NCBI GenBank assembly: GCA_029212845.1
Contig: JARGPD010000004.1
Coordinates: forward strand, 22,530-69,694
Reading direction: 5' to 3'
Length of the DNA: 47,165 nucleotides
Source of the DNA: Planctomycetota bacterium
GTDB lineage: Bacteria > Planctomycetota > UBA1135 > GCA-002686595
Shown here: piece after piece, positions 8,996 through 17,079 of the stretch
How the letters are laid out: the number at the start of each line of letters is the position of its first letter
Numbering within the stretch: position 1 is the stretch's first letter
Notes under the pieces: model-generated
Seen by the model: only the letters and a program-made list of their open reading frames with translations
Database searches by the model: none
Told to the model about the DNA's origin: nothing
Made by a program: the position numbers and the translations under genes

Positions 8996-10329
8996 GCGTG
9001 GACCTCCGTCGGAGCGCTAGCGCCCCTTGCGAAGTTGCCGGTGTGGTTGATGCGGCATCCGCCGCTCTGGATGTGCTCTTCGAGCTCGGCCCGGAAGTGC
9101 TTGACCATCTGGTTGGCGGGGATCGCCGCCGCGTCGCTGAGCGCGCAGATGGTCTTGCCGGGGGCCATGCCGCTGGCGATCGCCGTCAGCATGTCCACGT
9201 CCTGGGGCAGGCCCTTGCCCTGCTCGATGCGGCGGAAGATCTGGTGCAGCCACTGCGTGCCTTCGCGGCACTGGCTGCACTGGCCGCAGGACTCGTGGTC
9301 GTAGAAGCGGGCGACGACCTCCATGGCGCGCACGACGCACTGGCTGTCGTCGATCATGATCATCGCCGCGGTGCCGAGCATGGCGCCGATCGACTGCATG
9401 CCGTCGTGGTCCATGGGCGTGTCGATCGTGCTGCCCGGCACCATGCCGGTGGACGAGCCACCGGTGAACCAGGCCTTGAGCTTGCGACCGTCGTGCAGGC
9501 CGCCGGCGAAGTCCGGGGACTCGAGCAGGGTCTTGGCGCTGATGCCGAGGGGCGCCTCGTAGACGCCCGGGCGCTTCACGTTGCCGCTGATGCCGACCAG
9601 GATGTTGCCGGGGCTCTTCTCGGTGCCCATCGAGCGGTGCCACTCGGCCCCGCGCTCGACGATGAACGGCACGTTGAAGATCGTCTCGACGTTGTTGACC
9701 GTCGTGGGCTGGCCCCACAGGCCGAAGCCGGCCGGGAAGGGCGGCTTCGGACGCGGGTGCCCGCGCTTGCCCTCGAGGCTCTCCATCATCCCGGTCTCTT
9801 CACCGCAGATGTAGGCGCCGGCGCCCATGTGCATGTAGATCTCGCAGTCGAAGCCGCTGCCGAGGATGTTCTTGCCGATCAGGCCGGCGGCGCGGGCCTC
9901 GGCGATGGCGGCTTCGGTCCGGCGGTACTGGTGACGGTACTCCCCGCGGATGTAGATGTACGAGGCCGCGCAGCCCATGGCGTAGCAGGCCATCAGGACG
10001 CCCTCGATCAGGCCATGCGGGTCCTCGTCGAGGATCACCCGGTCCTTGCAGGTGCCCGGCTCGGACTCGTCGCCGTTGATCGCAAGGTAGCGATCGCGCG
10101 GGTCCTTCGAGGCGTCCGGCATGAAGGTCCACTTCAGGCCCGTCGGGAAGCCGGCGCCGCCACGACCGCGCAGGCCCGAGGCCTTGACGATCTCGGTCAC
10201 CTCGCTCGGCTGCATGTCCTTGAGCACGCGCTCGAGGGTCGCGTAGCCGCCCTGGGCCTTGTAGCCCTCGAGGGTGTGGCTGTCTTCGCGAGCCATGCGG
10301 CTCATCAGGTAGGTCTCGAAGCCGCTCAC
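8992..10329 (-). CDS. nuoF: NADH-quinone oxidoreductase subunit F (NADH/FMN site)
   Basis: NADH-dehydrogenase flavoprotein of complex I: binds NADH, FMN and cluster N3. The 445-residue product has the FMN/NADH glycine-rich motifs GLRGRGGAGFPTGLKW and GAGAYICGEETGMMESLEG and the [4Fe-4S] motif ESCGQCSQCREGT with a later Cys (KTICALSD). Length equals that of typical NuoF. The start is the GTG at 10329 (VSGFETYL), which overlaps the nuoE stop as GTGA; the much longer frame upstream is non-coding read-through inside nuoE. Confidence 0.97.
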   Translation of the reverse strand: MSGFETYLMSRMAREDSHTLEGYKAQGGYATLERVLKDMQPSEVTEIVKASGLRGRGGAGFPTGLKWTFMPDASKDPRDRYLAINGDESEPGTCKDRVILDEDPHGLIEGVLMACYAMGCAASYIYIRGEYRHQYRRTEAAIAEARAAGLIGKNILGSGFDCEIYMHMGAGAYICGEETGMMESLEGKRGHPRPKPPFPAGFGLWGQPTTVNNVETIFNVPFIVERGAEWHRSMGTEKSPGNILVGISGNVKRPGVYEAPLGISAKTLLESPDFAGGLHDGRKLKAWFTGGSSTGMVPGSTIDTPMDHDGMQSIGAMLGTAAMIMIDDSQCVVRAMEVVARFYDHESCGQCSQCREGTQWLHQIFRRIEQGKGLPQDVDMLTAIASGMAPGKTICALSDAAAIPANQMVKHFRAELEEHIQSGGCRINHTGNFARGASAPTEVHA

Positions 10330-10808
10330 TGGCACTCTCCGATCAGGCGCTCGAGCTCGTCGAGCGTCAGGTTCTCGTGGAACGTGTTGTCGAGGTCGAT
10401 CATCGGCGCCGTGCTGCAGCAGCCCTGGCACTCGACGACCTCGAGGGTGAACTTGCCGTCCGGGCTGGTGCCGTGCACCTCGGCGCCGGTCAGCTCCTTG
10501 GCCTTGGCCAGGACGTCCCGGGCACCGACGAGGTCGCACGAGATGTTGTGGCAGACCTTGATCACGTGCTTGCCGGGGGGCGTCAGCCGGAACATGGGAT
10601 AGAAGGAGGCCACGCCGTAGACCTCGGCGGGCTCGAGATCGAAGAAGGCCGCGAGGTCCTCCATGATCTCGGGGGTCACCCACCCACCGAGTTCTTCCTG
10701 GCAGCGGTGCAGCGCCGGGATCAGGCCCGAGCGCTTGCCCTCCTTGCCGGCGGGGTAGTTCTTGACGAGGGCGTTGAACTCGTCGACCAGTTTCTCTGGG
10801 AGTGCCAT
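10326..10808 (-). CDS. nuoE: NADH-quinone oxidoreductase subunit E ([2Fe-2S])
   Basis: Thioredoxin-like [2Fe-2S] subunit carrying cluster N1a, the partner of NuoF. The 160-residue product has the cluster cysteines in KVCHNISC and ECQGCCSTAP and the family stretch VYGVASFYPMFRLTP before them. The ATG shares one base with the nuoD stop (TGATG) and the stop overlaps the nuoF GTG. Confidence 0.96.
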   Translation of the reverse strand: MALPEKLVDEFNALVKNYPAGKEGKRSGLIPALHRCQEELGGWVTPEIMEDLAAFFDLEPAEVYGVASFYPMFRLTPPGKHVIKVCHNISCDLVGARDVLAKAKELTGAEVHGTSPDGKFTLEVVECQGCCSTAPMIDLDNTFHENLTLDELERLIGECQ

Positions 10809-12040
10809 CAGCGATCCACCTCACCCATCACGAAGTCCAAGGAACCGATGATCGCCACGATGTCGGAGAGCAGGCGGCCTTCGGCGATCAGCGGAATGGC
10901 CTGCACGTTCATGAGCCCCGGCGCGCGGATGTGCAGGCGCGCGGGATCGGCGGTGCCATCGCTGATCGCGAAGAAGCCGAGCTCGCCCTTGCTGGACTCG
11001 ACGCCGGCGTAGGCCTCGCCCTTGGGCAGGCACAGGTCGGTGACGATCTTGAACTGGGCGATCAGCTCCTCCATCGAGGACATCACCTTGGTCCGCGGGG
11101 GCAGGATGTAGCGCCGGTCCTCGGCGAGCACGTCACCGGGGGTGTCCTTGAGGCGGTTGAGGGCCTGCAGGGCGATCTTGCACGACTGGCGCATCTCCTC
11201 GACGCGCACGAGGTACCGGTCGTAGCAGTCGCCCACGGTGCCGACGGGGATCTCGAAGTCGTAGGTCTCGTAGCCGCAGTATGGCTCGTTCTTGCGCAGG
11301 TCCCACTCGACGCCGCTGCCGCGCAGGATCGGACCGGTCAGGCTCCAGGCCATGGCCTCCTCGGGGGAGATCACGCCGACGTCACGGTTGCGGTCGTACC
11401 AGATGCGGTTGCCCGTGAGCAGCCCCTCGAACTCGTCGACCCGCGCCGGGAACTGCGTGAGGAACTCACGCATCATGCCCTCCACCTTCTCGTCCACGTC
11501 GGCGTACAGGCCGCCGATGCGCACGTAGGTGTTGTTCATCCGGTGACCGGTGTACGCGTCCAGGATCGAGTAGATGTTCTCGCGCTCCTTGAACGTGTTG
11601 AAGAACATCGTGACCGCGCCGAGGTCGATCGACGAAGTGCCGAGGTAGATCAGGTGGGCCGCGATGCGGCTGATCTCCATCAAGAGCACGCGCACCACCT
11701 CGGCCCGCGGCGGGATCTCGATCCCGGCCAGCTTCTCGAGCGCCATCGCATAGCCGATGTTGTTGATCAGCGGCTGGACGTAGTCGAGGCGGTCGGTGTG
11801 CGGGAAGAACTTGGCCCAGCCGAGGCTCTCGGCGGTCTTCTCCTTGCCCCGGTGCAGGTAGCCGACGTCGGCGTCGACGCGCACCATGGTCTCGCCGTCG
11901 AGGTCCATGCCCAGGCGCAGCACCCCGTGGGTCGCCGGGTGCTGGGGGCCCATGTTGACCTCGATGGTCTCACCGCTGAGCGGATCGTCCGCATCGCTGT
12001 CGGCGAAGCCAGGCCGGTAGTCGAAGGTCGTGCTCTTCAT
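10808..12040 (-). CDS. nuoD: NADH-quinone oxidoreductase subunit D
   Basis: Quinone-site subunit of the connecting module, related to the large subunit of [NiFe] hydrogenases. The 410-residue product contains the signature MGPQHPATHGVLR and the quinone-pocket region YLHRGKEKTAE, later RGSGVEWDLRKNEPYCGY, and the typical C-terminus IIGSLDFVMGEVDR. nuoC and nuoD are separate genes here, not fused as in E. coli. The ATG at 12040 overlaps the nuoC stop as ATGA. Confidence 0.97.
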   Translation of the reverse strand: MKSTTFDYRPGFADSDADDPLSGETIEVNMGPQHPATHGVLRLGMDLDGETMVRVDADVGYLHRGKEKTAESLGWAKFFPHTDRLDYVQPLINNIGYAMALEKLAGIEIPPRAEVVRVLLMEISRIAAHLIYLGTSSIDLGAVTMFFNTFKERENIYSILDAYTGHRMNNTYVRIGGLYADVDEKVEGMMREFLTQFPARVDEFEGLLTGNRIWYDRNRDVGVISPEEAMAWSLTGPILRGSGVEWDLRKNEPYCGYETYDFEIPVGTVGDCYDRYLVRVEEMRQSCKIALQALNRLKDTPGDVLAEDRRYILPPRTKVMSSMEELIAQFKIVTDLCLPKGEAYAGVESSKGELGFFAISDGTADPARLHIRAPGLMNVQAIPLIAEGRLLSDIVAIIGSLDFVMGEVDR

Positions 12041-12612
12041 CGCTTGCCCTCCAGGCGTTCGGCCTCGGAGATGGCGAAAGCTGCACGCCGCTCCTCGTCC
12101 CATTGGTTGTAGAGCTTGTCCGGCTCGATGCCCACGTGCGGAAAGTCCTTGCGCAGCGGGTGGTGGTCGTAGCCCTGGGGCATCAACAGCCGGCGCAGGT
12201 CGGGGTGACCGCTGAAGCGAACGCCCATCAGGTCCCAGCACTCGCGCTCACTGAACGAGGTGCCCGGCCACAGGTCGGTGATCGTCGGCACCTCGGGATC
12301 GTCGCCGGTGGTCATCACCCGCACGCGCACCCGGTCGACGTGGGCGACCGAGAGGAATTGATAGAACATCTCGAAGCGCTGCTCGCGGCCGACGCCGTGG
12401 TCGCGCGCGGTCACGAAGGTGTTGGACTCGAAGCCCAGGGCGTCCCGGAGCAGGACGCAGACCTCGTGCAGCTGTTCGGGGGTCGCGGTGACGCACACCA
12501 TCCCGTCGTGGTCGATGCCGATCGCGTCGACCGCGAGACCCTGGACCCCATTGGATCCGGTCAAGACGGCGGCCACGCGCGCCTGCGTGGCGGCCTGCTT
12601 CTCACTAGTCAT
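12037..12612 (-). CDS. nuoC: NADH-quinone oxidoreductase subunit C
   Basis: 30-kDa-type subunit of the connecting module. The 191-residue product has the family signature ERECWDLMGVRFSGHPDLRR followed by LMPQGYDHHPLRKDFP. The start is taken at the ATG at 12612 (MTSEKQA), preceded by AAGGG at a suitable distance; an in-frame extension upstream would run into the end of nuoB. A 10-nt gap separates it from nuoB and the stop overlaps nuoD (ATGA). Confidence 0.95.
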   Translation of the reverse strand: MTSEKQAATQARVAAVLTGSNGVQGLAVDAIGIDHDGMVCVTATPEQLHEVCVLLRDALGFESNTFVTARDHGVGREQRFEMFYQFLSVAHVDRVRVRVMTTGDDPEVPTITDLWPGTSFSERECWDLMGVRFSGHPDLRRLLMPQGYDHHPLRKDFPHVGIEPDKLYNQWDEERRAAFAISEAERLEGKR

Positions 12613-12622
12613 GGCGAAACCC

Positions 12623-13228
12623 TTAGTCTTGGCTCGGCCGCGTAGGCAGAGCGGGCAGCTTCTTGTGGGCAACCGCGCGGTTCGGCTGGTGGAGCGTGTG
12701 CCCCGTGCCGACGTCCGCGTAGTCCGGGATGCCCTCGATGAGGTCCTTCACCGGACGCTCGCGCTGGATGCGCTGCTGGAGCTTGATGATCGAGTCGATC
12801 ACCGCGTCGGGCCGCGGCGGGCAGCCGGGCACGTAGACGTCGACGGGCAAGATCGAGTCGACGCCCTGGACGACGGCGTAGCTGTCGTACATGCCGCCGG
12901 TCGAGGAGCAGACGCCCATGGTCATGACCCACTTGGGCTCGGGCATCTGGTCGTAGACCAGCCGCACGGCCTGGGCCATCTTCCAAGTCATCGTGCCGGC
13001 GACGATCAGGAGGTCGCACTGGCGCGGCGTGAAGCGCGCGGCCTCGGCGCCGAAGCGCGCCAGGTCGAACTTCGGCCCGATCATGGCCATCAGCTCGATG
13101 CCGCAGCAGGACAAGCCCAGCGGCATCGGCCACAGGCTGTTCTTGCGCGCCCAGTTGACGATCCAGTCCAGCCGCGTGGCGGCGAAGCTCTCGCTGAACG
13201 GAGCTTCCGAGAGGCCTACCTGTCCCAT
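12623..13228 (-). CDS. nuoB: NADH-quinone oxidoreductase subunit B (cluster N2)
   Basis: Carries the terminal cluster N2 that reduces quinone. The 201-residue product shows the adjacent cysteines in [11 protein letters not shown], then [12 protein letters not shown] and [12 protein letters not shown], which together supply the four N2 ligands. The N-terminal region ([20 protein letters not shown]) is typical. It overlaps the end of nuoA by 13 nt in a different frame. The C-terminal 35 residues ([17 protein letters not shown]) are a basic tail not shared by all family members. Confidence 0.97.
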   Translation of the reverse strand: MGQVGLSEAPFSESFAATRLDWIVNWARKNSLWPMPLGLSCCGIELMAMIGPKFDLARFGAEAARFTPRQCDLLIVAGTMTWKMAQAVRLVYDQMPEPKWVMTMGVCSSTGGMYDSYAVVQGVDSILPVDVYVPGCPPRPDAVIDSIIKLQQRIQRERPVKDLIEGIPDYADVGTGHTLHQPNRAVAHKKLPALPTRPSQD

Positions 13229-13590
13229 GTCAGACCTCCCTTGCGCCAGACGTAGGCGAGCCCGAGGCCCAGCACCACGACGAAGGCAGTCACCTCGGCG
13301 AAGACGGTCCCGCCGACACCCGCTGCGGTCAAGCTCTTGGCCGAGATGGCCCAGGGCAGCAGCAGGAGCGACTCGACGTCGAAGAGGATGAACAGCACCG
13401 CAACCAGATAGAAGTGGATCGAGATGCGCATCCGGGAGTCACCCTTCGGCGCCAGACCGCACTCGTAGGCCTGACCCTTGCCAACCACGCGGCGCTTCGC
13501 GCCGAGCAGCTCGCTGATCACGAGGTTCACGATGCCGAAGCCCACCACGGCGCCAACCATGATGAGGATCGGTAGATAGTCGTTGAGCAT
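13216..13590 (-). CDS. nuoA: NADH-quinone oxidoreductase subunit A
   Basis: Three-helix membrane subunit of complex I and first gene of the operon. The 124-residue product has the diagnostic loop [20 protein letters not shown], with the Cys found in this loop across the family, and [13 protein letters not shown] in the second helix. The ATG at 13590 is chosen over a TTG 30 nt upstream because it gives the normal length and has GGCGGG about 5 nt before it. The mRNA leader contains a small hairpin just before this site. Confidence 0.95.
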   Translation of the reverse strand: MLNDYLPILIMVGAVVGFGIVNLVISELLGAKRRVVGKGQAYECGLAPKGDSRMRISIHFYLVAVLFILFDVESLLLLPWAISAKSLTAAGVGGTVFAEVTAFVVVLGLGLAYVWRKGGLTWDR

Positions 13591-13597
13591 TTGCCCG

Positions 13598-13614
13598 CCG
13601 AGCACGCGGCTCGG
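13598..13614 (-). promoter_or_regulatory. Hairpin just before the nuoA ribosome site
   Basis: On the coding strand CCGAGC-CGCGT-GCTCGG forms a six-base-pair stem with a five-base loop, ending 7 nt before the nuoA ATG and directly before GGCGGG. It could modulate initiation of the first nuo gene. A second small stem (CCCCG-TT-CGGGG, 13643-13654) lies further up the leader. Structure is seen; function is inference. Confidence 0.35.
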
Positions 13615-13671
13615 TATCAAGACTTGGGGGGAACAGAGACAGCCCCGAACGGGGACTGAATTTTGGCAGCG

Positions 13672-13677
13672 AGTCTA
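13672..13677 (-). promoter_or_regulatory. Candidate -10 element of the nuo operon
   Basis: TAGACT on the minus strand lies 81 nt before the nuoA start, in the gap after the hemerythrin-like gene. It fits the TANNNT pattern seen before most transcription units here. No convincing -35 hexamer is visible, so confidence is modest. Confidence 0.35.
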
Positions 13678-13708
13678 AACGCCAGGGCACCCGCGGGCCA
13701 GCAGAACG

Positions 13709-14257
13709 CTAAAGAGTCTGGTCGTTGGTCCGGGGGATCGAGACGGGAGCAGGCGCCGGACCGAGGCCCAGGCGCAGCCGCTCCTCGACCGCATCCATGC
13801 GGCACCATACCTCGTCGAGCTGCTCGCCGCTAACGGCAGCCCCCAGGGCCGGGTACAACCCCGCGTTCTCGCGCTTGGTGTGGTGGTCGAAGAGGTGCTT
13901 GAAGCCGATGGCGGCCTCGATCCCCTCGAGGCAGTCCCGCTGCCCTGCCGGGTCCAGCCCCTCGAGGCGCCCCACCTCGTCCACGAGGCCCAGCGCCAGC
14001 CTGCCGAGCTTCTCGTGCTCCGCGGCGAACAGCTCCAGGCGCGCGCCCTCGGCCTCGAGGCCCAGCTCCTGGAAGAGCGGCATCAGGACCTCGTCCTCGA
14101 CGCCACGGTGCACCCGAAACTCGTACAGGAGCGACTCGGCGCAGCCCCTGGCCAGGCCCAGGTCCTGCTCCATGAGGGCACACTGGTAGCTGGTCAGCAT
14201 CTCCAGCATGCGCTCGTGCTCGTCCTGGAAGCGACTCAGCTCGGGGGTCTTGGCCAT
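13709..14257 (-). CDS. Hemerythrin-like (HHE) metal-binding protein
   Basis: Predicted cytoplasmic four-helix protein of 182 residues. Histidines and acidic residues are spaced as in hemerythrin/HHE domains: FQDEHERMLEML, EFRVHRGVEDEVLMPLF, AEHEKLGRLAL and FKHLFDHHTKRENAGLYP. In the family these bind a di-iron centre used for O2, NO or redox sensing or iron handling; the specific role here is unknown. The start is the ATG at 14257 (MAKTPELSRFQ), because the sequence upstream in frame is Arg/Pro-rich shadow. TAAGAT ends 10 nt before the ATG, so the mRNA would have almost no leader. It lies just upstream of nuo on the same strand but has its own candidate promoter. Confidence 0.82.
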   Translation of the reverse strand: MAKTPELSRFQDEHERMLEMLTSYQCALMEQDLGLARGCAESLLYEFRVHRGVEDEVLMPLFQELGLEAEGARLELFAAEHEKLGRLALGLVDEVGRLEGLDPAGQRDCLEGIEAAIGFKHLFDHHTKRENAGLYPALGAAVSGEQLDEVWCRMDAVEERLRLGLGPAPAPVSIPRTNDQTL

Positions 14258-14267
14258 GGGACCCGAG

Positions 14268-14273
14268 ATCTTA
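14268..14273 (-). promoter_or_regulatory. Candidate -10 element of the hemerythrin-like gene
   Basis: TAAGAT on the minus strand ends 10 nt before the ATG at 14257. Transcription would start about 3-4 nt before the start codon, giving a nearly leaderless mRNA. No clear -35 element is visible. Confidence 0.4.
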
Positions 14274-14327
14274 GCGACGCGGGCGCACGACCGGGGCCCA
14301 GGTTCTCTGGAGGAGGCCCGGGGCGGC

Positions 14328-15686
14328 CTAGTCCGTGTACCCGAGGTCCCCGATGCCCGCGGCCTCCTCCTCGCCGAGCCTGCGCGGCGGCGCAAACTCC
14401 AGCTCGTGGAGCCGTGCCCGCCCCCGGTGCTCGTTCAGGAGCCCCAGGAGCCGCTGCGTGACCGCCCGGTGCCGCCCCGCCACATCCACCTGGCTCCCGG
14501 GGTCCCGCCGCAGGTTGAAGAGCTTGACCCCCATGCCGACCACGTCGACCTGCAATCGCCAGTCCCCCTCGATCACCGCGAACAGCTCCCGGTGCTTGTC
14601 AGGGGTCTTGTATTTACGGTGAGCGAACAGGGTTCGCGGCTGCCCGGGGGGCCCCAGGCCCGGATCCAGGAGCCTCGGGGCGAGGCTGAGCCCCTCCTCG
14701 ACCTGCACCGGGTCCAGGCCGACGAGCTCGCGCAGGGTCGGCAGCAGGTCCAGGGTCGAGACCGCCCCCAGGCGCTCCCCCGGGGCGAAGTGGGGCCGCC
14801 CGCCGGCGTCCCAGCCTCCGAACACGAAGGGCACCCGCAGGAGCTCCTCGTGCACGGTGACCCCATGGTCCGAGCTGCCGTGGTCCCCGAACTCCTCCCC
14901 GTGATCGGCCGTCAGGACCACCAGGGCGCCGCGGTCCAGGCCCAGCTCGGCGAAGAGCTCGGCCAGGTGCGCATCGAGGTAGCCGATCTCGCTGTCGTAG
15001 GCGGCGGCGTTCGCGCGATGCTCCTCCATCGCGGCCCGGGTCCCCGCGAGCCCATAATAAGGGGAGCGCTCGTGGTAGGGCCGGTGCGGGTCCATGTAGT
15101 GCAGGTAGAGGAAGGCCGGGCGGTCGTCCGCCGCGAGGGCCTCGCGCCAAGCCAGGACGTCCGCGTTGACCGCCGCCGCGCCCCGGTAGAGCCCCCCCGA
15201 GAAGTGGTCGAAGCCCCGCGCGAAGCCCATCTCGGCGTTGATGTTCGGGTTGTCGGCGGCGCCGAAGGTCCGGTAGCCGGCGGAGCGCATCAGCTCGGGC
15301 AGGGTCTGCAGGCTCGAGGGGATCCGGTTGAGGCGCAGGCCGTCCCCGTCGGCATGGCGCTCGTAGAGGTGCAGCCCGGTCGTGACCCCATGGTGGTCGG
15401 GGTGCAGGGAGGTGAACATCGAGGCCGTCGCCGGTGCCGTCCAGGAGGAGCCCGAGAAGGCCTTCGGGAAGACCGCGCCCTCGGCGGCCAGGTGCGCCAG
15501 GAAGGGCGCGGTCTCCTTCGGGTAGCCGCCGAAGGAGAGGTGATCGGCGCGCAGGGTGTCGACCACGACGACGACGACGTCCCTGCCGGCGAAGGGGCCG
15601 TCGGGGACGTCGTCCTGGAGCCCGCCTCCGCACGCGGCGAGCAGTCCGGCGGCGAGGCCGGCGATGAGGTGGCGCAGAGATCGCAT
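14328..15686 (-). CDS. Sulfatase-fold (alkaline phosphatase superfamily) lipoprotein without the formylglycine Cys
   Basis: A 452-residue lipoprotein: the signal peptide ends in the lipobox LLAAC with Cys19 as lipid anchor. The mature part is a PF00884-type hydrolase: metal-site motifs VVVVVDTLRADHL (Asp43), YMDPHRPYHE and VVLTADHGEEFGDHG are all present. At the nucleophile position the sequence is SSWTAPATASMFTSLHP; Thr83 stands where FGly-dependent sulfatases have Cys or Ser in C/S-x-P-x-R. It therefore probably acts as a phosphatase, phosphodiesterase or phosphotransferase, or on an unknown ester, rather than as a classical sulfatase. TATCCT ends only 7 nt before the ATG, so a leaderless mRNA is likely. 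Located after the PilZ-like gene on the same strand. Confidence 0.85.
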   Translation of the reverse strand: MRSLRHLIAGLAAGLLAACGGGLQDDVPDGPFAGRDVVVVVVDTLRADHLSFGGYPKETAPFLAHLAAEGAVFPKAFSGSSWTAPATASMFTSLHPDHHGVTTGLHLYERHADGDGLRLNRIPSSLQTLPELMRSAGYRTFGAADNPNINAEMGFARGFDHFSGGLYRGAAAVNADVLAWREALAADDRPAFLYLHYMDPHRPYHERSPYYGLAGTRAAMEEHRANAAAYDSEIGYLDAHLAELFAELGLDRGALVVLTADHGEEFGDHGSSDHGVTVHEELLRVPFVFGGWDAGGRPHFAPGERLGAVSTLDLLPTLRELVGLDPVQVEEGLSLAPRLLDPGLGPPGQPRTLFAHRKYKTPDKHRELFAVIEGDWRLQVDVVGMGVKLFNLRRDPGSQVDVAGRHRAVTQRLLGLLNEHRGRARLHELEFAPPRRLGEEEAAGIGDLGYTD

Positions 15687-15693
15687 CCGGCGC

Positions 15694-15699
15694 AGGATA
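15694..15699 (-). promoter_or_regulatory. Candidate -10 element of the sulfatase-fold gene
   Basis: TATCCT (in GTATCCT) on the minus strand, in the 25-nt gap after the PilZ-like gene. It ends 7 nt before the ATG at 15686, so transcription should start at or within one base of the start codon (leaderless). Confidence 0.45.
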
Positions 15700-15711
15700 C
15701 GACCTAGGGGC

Positions 15712-16002
15712 CTATTCGGGGTCGAACTCGACGGCGAAGCCGGTCGAGCCCAGGTTCATGCGTTGCACGCGGACCAGGCGACCGGTGCGCGTCCTGCCCC
15801 CCTCGATCTCGACCGAGACCCGCAGGGTCCCCTCGGTGAAGAACAGCACCCCGACACCCGAGATGTTCTCACTGACCCCGGTCAACTCCGGCGTCTCGAG
15901 GGTGAGCTTCAGTGGGACGCGGTGTTCCTGGCGTTCCTCGGCTCGGCGATCATCGAGGGCCATGTCGTTCTGTTGGTACGGGGACGTCTGGTGGGGCTTC
16001 AT
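15712..16002 (-). CDS. PilZ-like domain protein
   Basis: A 96-residue single-domain protein that resembles PilZ, the c-di-GMP receptor fold. The N-terminal RRAEERQEHRVPLKL fits the RxxxR region and SENISGVGVLFF fits the [D/N]xSxxG motif, followed by short beta strands (LRVSVEIEGG, RLVRVQRMN, GFAVEFD). The second motif starts with Asn/Ile instead of the usual Asp, so c-di-GMP binding is plausible but not certain. The ATG follows a run of eight C on the coding strand with no Shine-Dalgarno site, like the nuoL start. No regulator or motility gene adjoins it. Confidence 0.65.
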   Translation of the reverse strand: MKPHQTSPYQQNDMALDDRRAEERQEHRVPLKLTLETPELTGVSENISGVGVLFFTEGTLRVSVEIEGGRTRTGRLVRVQRMNLGSTGFAVEFDPE

Positions 16003-16097
16003 TGGGGGGGGCGGGGTGGGGGTTCGGTCCCGGTCGGGCCAGACCTGTTGTCGGCCGCACCTCGCCCCTGCTTGAGCCCCCTTCTACGGAGAAATGC

Positions 16098-16124
16098 CCG
16101 CGGGGGCGTGATCCGCGCCCGCGG
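16098..16124 (-). terminator. GC-rich hairpin after the outer-membrane-like gene
   Basis: An 11-base stem with one mismatch (16098-16108 with 16114-16124, loop of 5) lies 18 nt past the stop codon at 16143. On the minus strand it is followed by GCATTTCTCC, a weak T-rich stretch. A likely transcription terminator between the outer-membrane-like gene and the PilZ-like gene. Confidence 0.5.
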
Positions 16125-16142
16125 CCCAGCCCTGGGACCCCC

Positions 16143-16955
16143 TCAGGGGTACCAGGTCAGCGAGACGAACCCCACGGCCCCGCGTGGCGTGAGCTGAGCG
16201 TCGATCGGCACGTCGATCACCTGACCCCCGCCGAAGTCCACCGAGGTCGACAGGTCCACCACCAGGTCCTCCAGCGGCTCCTCCCAGGTCAGCCCGCCCT
16301 CGAGCACCAGCGCATCGGTCAGCTGGTAGGCCGCTCCGCCGGTCAGGCCGAGGAACCGGTAGGCCTCCCCGTTGGACGAGATCGGCTTGACCGTGGTGAG
16401 GAACTCCAGCTGGGAGTCGACCGTGACCCCCGGCACCAGGTACAGGCCCAGCTCGGCGAACAGGCGCCAGCGCGGGCCGAGGTCGATCGGCGACTCGAAG
16501 TAGCGCCGCATGGCGATGTAGAACTGCAGCGAGTCGACCGTCTCGACGCGGAACAGGATCGCCGGATCGGGCGCAGGCTGCAGCCCGTCGATCTCGTAGA
16601 GCCGGTAGCCCAGGCCCACCTCGAGCGTCGTGTCCTGGGCCACGGCCCCGCGTACGCCGAAGCCCAGCTCGTACTTGCCGAGCACCTCGCCCTCGTCGTG
16701 CACGAAGAAGAAGTTCGGCGGCCCACCGAGGGGGTCGGGCACGGGCCCCACGTCGAAGTCCCCCTTGAGCTCGTGCTGGTTGGCGAGCGGCTGCTTGTAG
16801 ACGAAGCCCACATGGCCCGGCTCGAGGAAGTGGAACGGCGCCTGCTCCAGGGCCGGCATGCGGCAGGCTGACCCCAAGAGGGCCAGGAAGAGGACCGCCT
16901 GCCTGGGGTGCGGGCGGCGCCTAGGGTGGGTAGAGCTACGCAAGGGGGAACGCAA
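16143..16955 (-). CDS. Predicted outer-membrane beta-barrel-like lipoprotein, unrecognised family
   Basis: About 270 residues. A signal peptide ends in LALLGSAC, a good lipobox. The rest alternates short amphipathic strands rich in aromatic and glycine residues (YELGFGVRGAV, TLEVGLGYRLYEI, WRLFAELGLYLVPG, YRFLGLTGGAAYQL) and ends in an aromatic strand, GAVGFVSLTWYP, as outer-membrane barrels do. Function unknown. No ATG precedes the signal peptide; TTG at 16955 is chosen because GGAG lies 5 nt before it and TAGGCT (16967-16972) sits 11 nt upstream; TTG at 16943 is the alternative. It is divergent from the Kelch-repeat gene. Confidence 0.6.
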   Translation of the reverse strand: MRSPLRSSTHPRRRPHPRQAVLFLALLGSACRMPALEQAPFHFLEPGHVGFVYKQPLANQHELKGDFDVGPVPDPLGGPPNFFFVHDEGEVLGKYELGFGVRGAVAQDTTLEVGLGYRLYEIDGLQPAPDPAILFRVETVDSLQFYIAMRRYFESPIDLGPRWRLFAELGLYLVPGVTVDSQLEFLTTVKPISSNGEAYRFLGLTGGAAYQLTDALVLEGGLTWEEPLEDLVVDLSTSVDFGGGQVIDVPIDAQLTPRGAVGFVSLTWYP

Positions 16956-16966
16956 GGAGGCTCCGC

Positions 16967-16972
16967 AGCCTA
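16967..16972 (-). promoter_or_regulatory. Candidate -10 element of the outer-membrane-like gene
   Basis: TAGGCT on the minus strand, 11 nt before the proposed TTG start at 16955. It follows the TANNNT pattern seen elsewhere in the window. No -35 element is obvious. Confidence 0.3.
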
Positions 16973-16987
16973 GCCCCTCGTGGGCCC

Positions 16988-17015
16988 TTGCACAACGAAC
17001 GCAATGTCCTAGGGT
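16988..17015 (+). promoter_or_regulatory. Candidate promoter of the Kelch-repeat gene
   Basis: TTGCAC (16988-16993) and TAGGGT (17010-17015) are separated by 16 nt, a fair match to a housekeeping-type promoter. The start codon follows 64 nt later. Confidence 0.4.
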
Positions 17016-17079
17016 GGAACCTGTCCTGTGCCCCCCCATCGCGGCCGATCCCGCCCCCGTCCCCTGTCCAGGAAACCGC

